Positions 34,583-46,042 of a DNA stretch of 64,000 nt are shown here, piece by piece (within the stretch, counting starts at the first letter, position 1; each line of letters begins with the position of its first letter). The position numbers and the translations under genes are program-made. The notes beneath the pieces are model-generated. The model was not told the DNA's origin, did no database searches, and worked only from the letters and a program-made list of their open reading frames with translations. Source of the DNA: Poa pratensis (taxonomy: Eukaryota; Streptophyta; Magnoliopsida; Poales; Poaceae). The stretch is taken from the NCBI GenBank assembly GCA_947311845.1, contig CAMZMU010000096.1, positions 18,792,500 through 18,856,499 of the forward strand, written 5' to 3'.

Positions 34583-35352
34583 GGGCGTGTTCGGTAACGC
34601 TCCAACAGCCAGCTTCCTCAAATTTTAACGAGAAGCTGTCCCGAACGTTTTAGATCCGAGAAGCTAGCTTCGAGAAGCTGAGCAATTCTCACGTACAAAA
34701 CGTAGAGCTAGCAAATTGGTCCGCTGGGAAATCAGAGAAGCTGGCGTTGGTCGAAAATTACGGGGACATGCCACCGCGAAGTGAAAATTCATCGAAGCGT
34801 TTTCTTTCTATTCCTCCATCGCCTAGCAAATTGGTCCTCTGCCGCGAAGGGAACAACGCCCTGGGCCGCCGGCCGCCCCACTCCGCCGCCCCGGCGCCGC
34901 CCCGCCATCCCACGCCACCCCGGCGCATCCCGGCGCATCCCTCCGCCACCCCGCCATCCCGGCGCCGCCCCCGCCATCCCGGCGCATCCCGCCGCCACCC
35001 CGCCATCCCGGCGACGCCCCCGCCATCTCGGCGCATCCGGCCGCCACCCCGCGCCACCCCTTCGCCGCCCCGCCATCCCGGCGCCGCCACGCGCCGCCCC
35101 GCGCCATCCCGGCGCCGCCCCGCCACATCCTGGCCATCTCCGTCCGCTTCGTCACCCAGCACGCTATGAGGCCCACCAGGCCAACATTTGTTCTCTGGTA
35201 GAATTGGCCGCAAATGGGCTTTCAGCCCATGGACGAAAAAGAAGCTGTGCCGAACGCTTTTTAGCTTCTCCTAACACTTAGAGAATCTGGCGATGGAGTT
35301 AGGAGTGAGAAGCTGAGGATTTAGAGAAGCTGGGCCGTTGCCGAACACGCCC
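34583..35352. mobile_element. Tourist/Harbinger-like element with C-rich minisatellite
   Basis: 770 bp with ends GGGCGTGTTCGGTAACG and, inverted, GGGCGTGTTCGGCAACG, flanked by TTA at 34580-34582 and 35353-35355. Subterminal 'gagaagct' motifs recur in both halves. It interrupts a host sequence that reads continuously across it (cttagtc/ttagtctctttt). The large proline/arginine-rich frames inside are repeat artefacts. Confidence 0.85.
34870..35130 (+). repeat. C-rich minisatellite (ccccgccatcccggcgc units)
   Basis: Imperfect units of about 15-30 bp built on 'ccgccatcccggcgc' fill the middle of the Tourist-like element. Strong strand asymmetry (C-rich on plus) may allow G-quadruplex or i-motif structure and is a hotspot for assembly error. 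Confidence 0.75.
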
Positions 35353-35355
35353 TTA

Positions 35356-35599
35356 GTCTCTTTTGTTCTGTTGAACTATCATAGTACTTTATCTGGTTCA
35401 GTGTGAACCTGTGATCTTTTGGCCTCGGGCCATGTAATTGTTTGTTGGTATCCCAGTGTTATGCTACCTACCTTGCGAACTCACCACTTAATTAATTTAA
35501 AGCTGGGCACTTTCAAGTGACTTGGATCTAAAAAAAGTTTGTTCTCAATACGAAAGTTTATTCCAATAAGCTTACAGCTTAACGAACTAGTTTATTGCT
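35356..35599. other. Probable LINE-like 3' UTR remnant
   Basis: Text such as 'cttttggcctcgggccatgtaat' resembles LINE 3' UTRs, and the sequence left of the Tourist-like insertion (34432-34582) may be its continuation. No coding part is seen, so confidence is low. Confidence 0.3.
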
Positions 35600-35990
35600 T
35601 CACTTCTTCTTCATACCATAGGCCAAAGTGTCGAGGAGAATTCCGGCCAGAAATGTAACCATTGATAGACTCAAGATCTTCTTAGCCATGAAGACTCCGG
35701 ATCATGCGTCGAAGGCCACCCATGTCACCCTTAACATCTGGGTGATGCCTAGCAGGAGGATGGCTACTACGGCGAGCAGGTACGCGACCTTGGAGCCGCT
35801 ATCATTCCATGTAGAAACTTGATTGAGGTCTGCCGCAACGCTGTTCCCTGATTGGCAATGGTGAAGAGGAGTACCTCAAGCGATGGACCACGAGAGGCTT
35901 TTGGCGCCTACGCCTACAAGCCATCTCTGGAGGCGGTCGCCGACATATTTGATGGCGACATCGCCGGGATCTGAACCTGCATGGCGGAGG
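35600..35990 (-). pseudogene. Small membrane-protein gene relic (unknown family)
   Basis: One minus-strand frame stays protein-like across two in-frame TGA codons: AGSDPGDVAIKYVGDRLQRW, GAKSLSWSIA, stop, GNSVAADLNQVSTWNDSGSK, VAYLLAVVAILLLGITQML, VTWVAFDA, stop, SGVFMAKKILSLSMVTFLAG, LLDTLAYGMKKK, end. Two hydrophobic helices are evident. Continuity of sense on both sides of the stops argues for a degraded gene. I do not recognise the family. Confidence 0.5.
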
Positions 35991-36164
35991 CGGAGGAAGT
36001 CGTCAGATCCCGACCGATCGACTCAGCCTACATCTCAGCTTCAGCCTACGCCCCTCTCTGCCTCCGCAGGAGATGGTGTGCAGGCGGAGGCACTGAAAGC
36101 CTCTCTTGATTCGTCGCTCGAGGTTCTCCTCTTCTAGATTACAAAATAATCAATAAATACATTC

Positions 36165-36206
36165 GGCTCTAATATGTTCTTTTGTACAAAAGAACATATT
36201 AGAGCC
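36165..36206. repeat. 42-bp perfect palindrome
   Basis: Two 21-base halves meet at gtac (36184-36187) with no spacer and no mismatch. A partial third copy (agaacatattag) follows at about 36222. Confidence 0.85.
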
Positions 36207-36860
36207 AAGTTTATTTACAATAGAACATATTAGAACATAGACATGCTACTATATATATACATGAGCAATGCATATCTCAATTTATACATGGGAGGGGCAT
36301 TGGACCCCCCACCTCCCAACACACAGAGTAACAACGTAGACACATTTAACACATCACCTAGAAGTAAGATACTATCTTAATTGTAGGATCCTGATGGTCC
36401 ATATGTTTGGAGCCCTAAGCAATGCCTTTGCGACGAACAATGTGATATCTCTGTCTTCCGGAACTATTCAGTCCAACATGTTGATTAAGCTTTCACTTCC
36501 TTTGTAGAGTTGTTGATTAATCAGACAAGCTATGTGTTAGAGTTGGAGCTCTTGTGTCGCTGCAGAAAGGATTCCAAGACCCAATCGACAACAGGCTTCT
36601 TTCCCCATCAGAGTTTATGGAGTCGATAACAAAGGTGACGAGGCCAATAATTCTTTGTAGTATCAAATACATTTTTTGCAAAAAGGTATCATAGGCTTGC
36701 ACATAGTAGAGATCAACTAATTCCATCCCCGACTTATCAACGAGACCATAACCGAGGCCAGTGATCTCCGAGGCAAGAAGGAGAATGACTCATGTACCGC
36801 CATATATAGTATCCCTTGGCACAACACCCTTATTTAGGCAGATTTAATTGATGATAACTT
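36207..36860. other. Intergenic, no gene seen
   Basis: Only short frames; the minus-strand 69-residue frame at 36517-36726 has no recognisable domain. Confidence 0.3.
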
Positions 36861-37565
36861 GGCAATGGGAGAGAGCACTTTTTTTTTGTCAAATCATCTT
36901 AAAAAGGTGGTGGCAGAAGTGTCTGGGACAAAATCATTGAGAGCTCCCAATGCTCAGGACACTCAGAAGCTATTGGAGATAAACAAACCTTTTCCAGGTA
37001 TGTTTGGCTCCACTAATTACATGCACTTGAAGTGGAAGAACTGTCCCCCCAGCATGGCATGTACAATTCAAAGGTCACAAGAAGGATGCCACCATTACTT
37101 TAGAGGTTGTGGCCGATCATGAGACATAGATTTTGCATGCATATTTTGGATGCCTGGATCTTGTAATAATATCAATGTCCTTCAGCGATTACCTCTATTT
37201 GCCAAGTTAGCAAATGGGGAAGATACACCAATGGACTTCTAAGAAAATGGTCATACATATACCTTTGGATACTACCTTACAGTTGGGATTTATCCGAAGT
37301 GGGTAACTTTCGTGAAGCTGGTTGTATGCCCCAAGGTAAGAAAGAACTTTATTTTCATAATCTCAAGCGACTGGTAGGAAGATGTGGATAGGGCTTTTGG
37401 AATTTTGTAGTCCCATTTTGCTATTTTGCGAGGGCCGACAAGGTTTTGGGATCAAGAAATCCTTTGGTATATCATGATAGTCTGTGTGATCTTGCATAAC
37501 AGGATCATTGAGAACGAGCGTGGACAAAATTTGGGCTACACCTTGTTTGATCTCATGAGACAATA
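36861..37565 (+). pseudogene. PIF/Harbinger transposase relic
   Basis: Plus-strand text in shifting frames follows the transposase order: RAPNAQDTQKLLEI, FPGMFGSTNYMHLKWKNCPP (the family's first catalytic Asp, in GSIDCMHW, is Asn here), FGMPGSCNNINVLQRLPLFA (second Asp also Asn), GHTYTFGYYLTVGIYPKWVT, RAFGIL and ILHNRIIENER. Stops and frameshifts throughout. No terminal repeats were found around it. It is too diverged to be a direct copy of the 20874-24360 element. Confidence 0.7.
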
Positions 37566-37984
37566 AGTGCGGCCAATAAAAAATTCAGATATAATCCCAC
37601 GGTTTCTTTAGATGTACCATGACATTCGAGATGCAGGTACACATACTGATCTTGAAAAAACATCTCATGGATTGAGGAGGGATGGACATGGCATGGTTAA
37701 CAAAATCACTAAATTCATCTATATGTTGTTTTGGAGTAGTAGACATGGCTACACTATGTTGTTTTGTTTGATGCTATGACTTGGCAATAAACCATGTAAT
37801 AATGTTGTGGATTGTTGATTTTTTTATTGTTAATTATGTATTTAATTGATTTGATATGAGTGTTTGATATTTTTTATTTGTATGCATTTGTGGAGTACAG
37901 CCTGTCATGCGTCTGCCCTATTTTAGGGCAGCTATTGGAGCAGTCATGCCCTATCAAATGCAGAGGTGAAGATGAAATATGTTC

Positions 37985-38350
37985 AAAAGTCATTATATGT
38001 GTCGTGTTACGGGTAATGTTGACATGTCGGGTAATGCGACCGTCCCTTCGATAGAAAAAACTGTTAGACGCATTGACTTAGTGGTTTGGAATCAGGATCC
38101 TACCGTGGGCACTACCCTTGAGAAAAACTATTTTTTGCTTTTATGAACTTCTAGATACACTCGAGATCGTTGAAATAGATTGCATAGGTTTGAGCTCGAC
38201 ACATAGGGTGAATTAGATTATATGTGTCCTGTTATAAGTAATGTTGACATGTGGGGTAATGCGACCGTCCATTTGATAAAAAACATGTTGGCACATTGCC
38301 TTAGTGGTTAGGAATCAGAATTCTACCATGGGGCACTAGGCATGAGAAAA
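37985..38350 (+). repeat. Diverged tandem duplication (~135-bp units, ~225-bp period)
   Basis: 37990-38130 and 38216-38350 share 'ttatatgtgtc.tgtta', 'taatgttgacatgt.gggtaatgcgaccgtcc' and 'agtggtt.ggaatcag' motifs, separated by unrelated DNA. No coding content. Confidence 0.6.
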
Positions 38351-38515
38351 AACAAATTTTGAAAGCATTATGTTAACCATGTCGCTGTCACCCGGAACCC
38401 GCACCCAATGGTACATGAGAAGGACGCACACATAAGGAAAGCACCCGCCTCTCATTTAATGTGTGGGTCCAGGTTTAGCGGGCAACACCTGGTTGGGCGA
38501 GGTTATAAGATCGAG
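38351..38515 (+). repeat. Paralogue of 48360-48803 (empty site of the MITE at 48417)
   Basis: Matches the flanks of the 48417-48705 insertion: gaaagcattatgttaac, aggaaagcacccg, and acctggttgggcgaggt are shared in the same order, but the insertion is absent here. Confidence 0.65.
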
Positions 38516-39765
38516 GTTGACATAAGGACTTCATGACGAATAGGAACTAGCTTTGGCCACACCTCTCTATGAATATATTAGAGCGCACAGAATCCACGAG
38601 TCGCTGAACTGCGGGCCCACATCACGGACGCACGAGAAGCCAGGGATCCTAGGGAGCTTAGTTATTGGAGGGGATTTAGGGATGGAAACTCACAAGGAGA
38701 GTTATTTTTTTTTCCTCACATAGTTTGTGAGGGAGCTTGATGCATGTTTAGTATGAGGCGAGTTTTACACTCACACTAACCATCACATACGATCTCACAT
38801 GAAATGTGTGAGGAGAAAGCAAGAGAGACTAGCCCAGTGCAAAATTTTCATGTACTATATATATATCCATCCAAGGGCCTTTGCCCATGAGTATCTCGCT
38901 GGTTCCTAAATCATATTTCATATATCATGCTCGCTTTTATATAGTTATTTTGAGGCGTTGGAGGAAACCACATGTTACTGTAGTAAGAGCCGGATTGCTT
39001 ATGTAGATCAAAGGGCGGTAGAGGTTCCACTGCGATGAAATCATTAAAACTAGTACTGGATAAACGACCCTATGTTCGTTGGATATTGTGATGCCACTCG
39101 TTGGTCTCTACTCGTACGCCCCACACGTTTATATCTCCTCTAGCGCCAGATACAGCGAGAGGTGCTTGGATTCCGGCAAACTGAAAAATCAAAGTACACA
39201 TAACCAATGCAGAACGCGCGGCATCAACGGGCCGGTGTGAGTTTGTGACGAGAACATGCATTGCTGTCAATGAATAATAGTTACCAGGCCACTAGGCTAC
39301 AACTGTTTGTTGGTTGAGTTGTTGCTGCTTTCCGTTGCGAGCTACTCCAATTTTACCTGAATTGTCTTGTGATTTCTAATGAGCGGATTATTGGAAACCG
39401 GCTGCTGGTACATATATCTATGCAGTCTATCATATCTCTGTCTTCACTCTATGGCATGATTACACGTTTTAAAAACGAAGATATGTACGTATGGCAAATC
39501 TGAAAAGCATGTAACGGATGCATACCTTTAATAGACTTGACGGGTGCTCTATGTAAGCTTGCTCTCTACAATATTGAAGGAGACGCATGGGATTATATAT
39601 TACGCCAATAGTACACCAAGTGTGTTTCATCTCGCCGCTCTGTAGCTATAGTAGTGGTTTAGTTGGGTTCAAAGTGCAGTCCAAACCAAATATCGACGAC
39701 AAGGGTTTATAGAAGAGTTTCAAAGGTTTGGGCACAAAGATCGTGCTAAATAGAACACCAAGAGT
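38516..39765. other. Intergenic, no gene seen
   Basis: AT-rich DNA with only short frames. No domain, TIR or LTR end is recognisable. Confidence 0.3.
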
Positions 39766-39889
39766 GTGGAGGTTATTAATAATCTTGTTTTAGTGAAAGT
39801 AGTTCTTAATAATCTTAACATACCTGTCTGTCTTGATGGGTTTGTGTTGTTCAGATCTTGGTGTGTGTATTATGTTTTGGAAAAGTCTA

Positions 39890-40733
39890 GTTATCATCGG
39901 GAAATCGCGCGTCCTCGTCCTCCTGCTTCTCGACGCGACACGCGTCCATTCGTGTGGCAGGAAGCGGACCCACCACCCACCTTATCCCTTCACGCGAGTC
40001 TCCTCCAACCAGTTTTCCCCAATCTCTCACAGATTTTCTCACCGCACAGCCATGGCCGCCTCCACAGACCATAACCAGCGCCGCCACAGCCTATCTCTGC
40101 CGCCGTCGTGGCCTCGCCGCCACAGCCTACCTCCGCCGCCGTCGGGGCCCGCCGCCACAGCCTACCTCGCGTCATTGGGGCCCGCCGCCACAGCCTACCG
40201 CCGCCGCCCTGGCCTAGAGACCCCGACGCGCACCTCCTACCTCGGACCTTCCGCCGTGCGCGCCGTCGGGATCCAGCCGGAGGAGGTCCTGGTCCTTGAT
40301 GCCGTCCGCAGCGACACGTACAGGGGGCTGGATCGCCACGGACGAGACGGTGGAGGTAGCGTGGCTCGTTGTCCGGGAGGCGTCCGCGCGGCCAAGTCGT
40401 CGGCGTTGCTACCACGGGGAGAGGGAGCTGTTGCGAGCCACTGGCAACTATGCTACCACCTGCGACGGCGATGTTGCAAGCAGCGTCGGGCGGGCGGTGC
40501 TTCCTACGGTGTCGGTAGTTGCAACCACGGGCGAGGGAGGGTGCTACGAGAGAGCAGCGGTGCTATCACTGGCGGCGGTGGTGCTGCAAGCGGCATCCGG
40601 CAGTTGCTACCAAGGGCGAGGGCGGGTGCTGCCAGCAAACGGCGACGGTGCTGCAAGCAGCATCGCGCGGCCCTTGCTATGCTGGGCGGCGGTGCTACTG
40701 GCCGGAGCTGGGCGTGGACTCCATTGCTACGAG
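39890..40733 (+). other. GC-rich transposon-like sequence, left part
   Basis: Rich in 'gctaccac', 'gctgcaag' and 'ggcggtgct' phrases, which recur in the right part (47518-48310) beyond the LTR element. Together they look like one older, GC-rich transposon split by the retrotransposon. Open frames in all phases (to 301 residues) reflect low complexity. Superfamily not determined. Confidence 0.4.
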
Positions 40734-40734
40734 C

Positions 40735-40833
40735 CTGAGCGGGGTCTGGAGCCCGGATGCTACAAAGGCGGGGCTCTGGTGCTGCAAAGGCAAGATGCCG
40801 GAGCTACAAAGGTGGGGCACTGATGCTGCTTCT
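40735..40833 (+). repeat. 106-bp tandem repeat, unit 1 (interrupted)
   Basis: 99 bp of the first unit, from ctgagcggggtctgg to gatgctgcttct, ending at the LTR insertion. The missing 7 bases resume at 47518 after the target duplication, exactly completing the 106-bp period. Confidence 0.85.
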
Positions 40834-42325
40834 TGATACGTCCAAAACGTATCTATAATTTTTGATGGTTTTATGCTACTTTTATGCTTTTGACAATTGT
40901 TTTTATATTAAGTTTATGATTTATTTAGACTAACCTATTAATAGTTGCAAAAGTGCACAATGTTCTTGTTTTACTCTTTGATGTATAGGAATTATCAAAA
41001 ATACAAGAGGAAACCTCGTTGGAGTCGAATTGGACTTTCTGAAATCTGTCTGAAAACTCTATTTGAAGATTGTCACGTACCGGACAGAAGACGACGTCAA
41101 ACGGAAAAAGTCTAGTCGCGAAAGTTGCAGGAATTTTCTCCTAATGGATCTGGACATAAAATTCGTCCCAATCCGAGTCCGGACGGCGGAGATAAGCCCG
41201 ATTACCAAAACCCTAGATGGGATGACGGAAATCCGAGAGTCTATATAAAGGGAGGAAACCTAACTCGTGGAGAACACCCCATACCCACGAATTTCCAGCC
41301 ACCAAAGCCACGTTTTTGCCTCCCCATGGACCTCATCTCCATGGGGGAGGGCTCCCAAGAAGCCATGAAGGAAGGAGGCTAAGGGGCGGCGCTCCCCCTC
41401 CATGCCGGCGGCGCGCAGGAGGAGCCCTGCGCCACCGCCGGTGCCGCCGCCGCCCTGCGCCACGGCGCTGCCTCTCCGCCATCTTCACCGCCATCTCCAT
41501 CACCAACTCCTCCTGTATACAGTGGTTCATCCTCCCACAAACCTCTATACCGCTCTATGTAAACATGGTGTTTGATGCTATAAGTTATTATCCTATGATC
41601 TATGTCATGTTTGCGTAGTTTATTTGTTCTTAGATTGAATGGTTGAATGTCTTTGGTTCATTAGAGTTGTATGTTGATATGGTATTGTCCTTTGGTGTCC
41701 ATTATATTTGTGCGCGCATGGATCAACACCCTGGGGTTAGTAGTATGTGCAAAGGAAGGGGGTAGGCCTGCCGGAGTGACAGAAACCTGAGGACTCGAAC
41801 CGGTTAGTTGCACATATGGGAGTAAGAGGACCATGAACTTAAGGCTATGGTTGGGGAAACCTTAATGCATTGTTAGTATTTACGGATGTTTCTAACAATA
41901 CAATCATATAGTACTTGTAATCCCAAGTAGTGGAGTGCATGTATATTTAGCCTCTCCCACATAGAAAACTGCATCGAAGACAATGAACCCGATATCTTCA
42001 CTAATTAATCTTGGACAAAGCCATCACAATTACCACCACTTTTCCACACTCATGGTACTGTTAGTTTATGGTTACTTAGTGTATTTATTGCTGCAGCACT
42101 AACATTTACTTTCTTGTATTTATTATCTCGCAAAGCTATCTCTCATACCCGTATTGTTACTCTACTATTATTTCTAGATAAAGTAAACGTTTAGTGTGCG
42201 TAGAGTTGTATCAGTGGTTGATAGAACTTGAGAGAATACTTATCCTACCTTTAGCTCCTCGTTGGGTTCGACACTCTTACTTATCGAAAAGGCTACACGC
42301 GATCCCCTATACTTGTGGGTTATCA
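40834..42325 (+). mobile_element. 5' LTR of a Gypsy-type element
   Basis: 1492 bp, TGATACGTCC...GGGTTATCA, matching 46043-47512. A TATATAAAG box lies at about 41244. It contains a 30-bp stretch absent from the 3' LTR. By eye the first ~330 bp differ from the 3' copy by about a dozen substitutions and three 1-base indels. Confidence 0.95.
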
Positions 42326-45300
42326 AGACCTTTTCTGGCGCCGTTGCCGGGGAGCCATAGCGTAGGTGAATATTCTTGTGTGCACTTGTTTGCTTTACCT
42401 CTAAGTAATTTTTATTTTCAGTTTTAAGTTGTTTTCTATCTTAGTATGGATAGGGAATGCGAATTATAAAAAAAATTAGTTGTACTTGTTATCTAAAAAC
42501 GTTTTCAAAAAGAAAAGTGATTGGAAAGATGAGTAATGGTTAAGTGGGGGTCGACCTTGAACACTAAACCAAAACAAATCTTTCCATGGAAGTTTTCATC
42601 AAAAACATGTAAATATTATGCATATACCTCTGTACATAAAAATAAAATGTTAATTATAGTCTTTAGTTAATTGAAAGTTGATAGTTTTGCTTTGCTGTCC
42701 GGAAACAGATTTTCTGTGCTCCACCGTATAAAACATTTAAAATCACCAGAACGTGATCTTGATCTGAAATTTCTTGAGTGCAAAGTAATGCTTATGATCT
42801 TTCTTTCATTAGTTTTGACTTTTCTGCTTTGAGTTACGTAGATGTCCCGAAAAATTCGATCTTTACTGACTGTTTAGTTTAGACAGATTTATGTGCTTCT
42901 CTGTAAATAAAATCTTGATAAATCTCAGAATAGTATTTTGACCTAAAATTTTTTGCATGAACCTGAGATTATTATCTGTCTTTCATTAGTTTTGAGTTTT
43001 TTCATTTGAGCTACGTAGCTATCTCGTTAAGTGTCATCTTTACAGACTGTTCAGTTTTGGCAGATTGTTATGCTTATTTAGAATTGTGCTTATACTCAAT
43101 GTTTATAATTTTATTTGATCAATAAACGTTATAAATTGGTTAGTATACAGTAGGTAATGTTAAATTAAACTTGTCAATGCTTGAACATGAGTGGATTTTA
43201 TTTAATGAGTACTAACCCTACTAATGAGTTTTGTGAAGTTTTATGTGGATGTAGCTTATAAGTTGTAATCAATATGGTGATATGAGATGAACAAGAAGAC
43301 GCAAGAGCTCAAGCTTGGGGATGTGTAGGTGCATCCCAAGAACATATTCAAGAAGATACAATCATCTAAGCTTGGGGATGCCCGAGTCATCCCCTATTCA
43401 TCAACTAACATGAGTTGTCTCGTTCGTACTCTATATTACCCGTCCACATGATATGTATTGTCTTAACTTGTATTATAATTGCTTTCATATGTTTTGGTTT
43501 TACCTTCTTTAGTTTTATTAGGCTCTTTATTTGATTTTTATTGTCTCTTTACTTTCACTTATAAATTCAAAACAACAAAAATATTTTCTTTTCTTTTGCT
43601 TCTTTATTTGGTTCTTTCTTGTATTCTAGGTTTTACTTTCAATTTTATTTAGAGTTTTCCTTGCTGTAGCTAGCATGTTTAGGTCTTGTTTAGCCTCTGG
43701 TCTCTTAGCTTATCAAAAATAAAGTACCAAGTTTTACCCATTTAGCTTAGTTGATACATATGTAAAAAGTGATTTTCTGTTTTCAGCATCTACTGCTCAT
43801 TGCGCGATTTTTCATATTTTACTGGAAACTCTAAAAATCACGTAAAATTTACTGATGTTGTATCACCGAATCCTCTGCATGCACAAAAATTGGCTAAAAT
43901 TGAGGACATGTTTAAGAGCACCTAAAAATTACGTTTGCCAGCTGCTGTTTTTCTGGACAGATTCCGACTTTTATTGAAAGAGTGGCCTCTTTGCGTTTTC
44001 ATTTGATTCTTAATGGTTCTTACCTTTCATTTAGAAGTTGGCCATTTAAGCAACCTTTCTGTAACTTAGAAACAAAATTTGATTTGGTTTAATAGCAGCA
44101 CTTTGGAAATATTATGTATTGCACTAAGTGCCTAGCTAAAAGGCGTTAAAGAAAAACGCTTATGGGAGGCAACCCATTATTTTTATTTCTGCAATTTTTC
44201 TTTTATTGAGTCAACGATTTTGTCTACTTCCGTAGAAACTCCTTTGTATCTTTACTTTTTCGTATTGTTATGCCAAGAATAGTCTCTAATGATAAGATGA
44301 TGCTAGATTTTGATTACTGTGCAGGAACAGATTTCTGCTGTTCACCGTATTAATTTTTTAAAATATGTGACGATCAACTTATTAATGTAACCGGTGTTTG
44401 ATGCTAAGATAAATAAATATAAGATACAGATGCTCCAAAAACAGCACATATGATGTGAAAGAATTAAAATATAGTTTCACTAGAGATGACCTGATAATTT
44501 TGACGATGAAGAAGGGTATGCCTTGGGCATCCCCAACATTAGACGCTTGAGTCTTCTTGAAATATGCTGGGGAGATCCATGGGAGCCTCCCCAAGCTTGA
44601 GCTCTTCACTCTTCTCCATCCTATTATATCACTCTTTCCTCTTGACACTTGAAAACTTCCGTCACACCAAACTCAAAGTAAATCTCATTAGAGGGTTAGT
44701 GCACAATCAAAAACTCACATGTTCTGTAAGGACGCAATATGACCGTTACTTTAAACATTAGCTACTGCCACTGATGTTATGTGAAGCTCTTCCACTCAAA
44801 AATTAATTCCACCCAACACTAGTAAAAGAGAGAATGCAAAATAAAAGACATAATCTGTCTAAAACTGAACAGTCCGCAAAGACGAATTTTTTCAAGGCAT
44901 CATTTTTATGCCACCGTTAATTTTATTCTGTCGCAAGTATGATTATGACGGTTATTGCTCTCTTGATTGTCGCTTCCCAGTCTATTGCTAGCCTTCACCT
45001 GTACTAAGCGGGAATGCTGCTCGTGCATTCAAAATCCTTAAAACCAAGTTATCCCAATGAGTCCACTATAAATTCCTATGCATGGTATTTCAAACCATTC
45101 CAAGTAAATTTTCATGTGCTACCTTTAAAACCTTCAAAATACTTCTCATTTTGTGACACTGTTTTTAGCTCATGAGGACGTAGTAGTTGGATTTGTTATC
45201 TTCCATGCTAAATTAAGTTTCCGACTTGCATGATTCATCTGCTCGTCACTAATTTTGCAAAGACCATTATAACATTTAAAAAGTAAAATAAAATAGGCAC

Positions 45301-46042
45301 TCCTCCATGGTATGTGATTGATCGGCAGGCACCCGAGAATTCGGTTAGCCATGGTTTGTGTGAGCAAAGGTTGGGAGGAGTGTCATACTATATAAAAGTG
45401 CATGCTATAAATGCCTAATTTTAATATCTCGGAACCGCTCTCAAAACTTGTTTTAGTATGGAAGATAACAAGAACTCTATTACTATTCGTTGACAGGAAC
45501 AACCACCTCTCAAAACAATTTACTTCTGTTTAAAAAAAATAAAAAGCTCTAGCACATGTTAATCCCTGCTTCCCTCTGCGAAGGGCCAATCTTTTATTTT
45601 AACGTTGAGTCACCATCCTTTCTTTGAGCACTTCTTCGAGAGCATAACGGTCATTCTTAGTGTAATGTGCTTGTCCCAGAATACTGTTAGCTCAGGTGTA
45701 ACTTTGATGCTTTTATCTTTGATATCTTTATATCTAGTCTTCACTTAAACTTCAGAGGTGCTCTAGCATTTATGTTTTGCTCCACAATAAAGGGCAAGCG
45801 AGATTCCACTCTACCATGCTTTATTATGATCATAACAATCTTGTTAATGTTTATAAATTTCATACTATGAACTCTTAGTTCGTTGATATCTTTTCATTAG
45901 GCAACATGATTGCTAAGTTTTATTATTTATACATCATTTGTCATGCAATTGTTAAAGACCTGATCATAGTATTCAGCATCAAAAATTATTTTGTTATCGT
46001 TTTACCTACTCGAGGACGAGTAGGAACTAAGCTTGGGGATGT
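42326..46042 (+). mobile_element. Coding-free internal region of the LTR element
   Basis: 3.7 kb, AT-rich, stops in every frame, no gag, protease, RT or integrase text. It keeps Gypsy-like signals: the PBS, 'tatgggaggcaacccat' (44161-44178), and the polypurine-like 'agcttggggatgt' at 46030-46042 just before the 3' LTR. It also holds several inverted and direct copies of 'caagcttgggga' (43310-43390, 44580-44600). This is a non-autonomous (LARD-like) element that would need proteins from a relative. Confidence 0.85.
42336..42352 (+). other. Primer-binding site (tRNA-Asp type)
   Basis: TGGCGCCGTTGCCGGGG, ten bases after the LTR, is complementary to the 3' end of plant tRNA-Asp, as in many Triticeae Gypsy elements. 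Confidence 0.8.

Noticed and set aside
34747..35281. Proline/arginine-rich frames up to 166 residues on both strands
   Set aside because: All lie in the C-rich minisatellite of the Tourist-like element; absence of stops follows from base composition.
39833..40836. 301-residue frame and neighbours
   Set aside because: Every phase is open; the text mirrors GC-rich short repeats and the 106-bp array, not a protein family.
42330..42360. tRNA-Asp gene fragment
   Set aside because: Only the 3'-end complement is present at the exact position of a primer-binding site next to an LTR.
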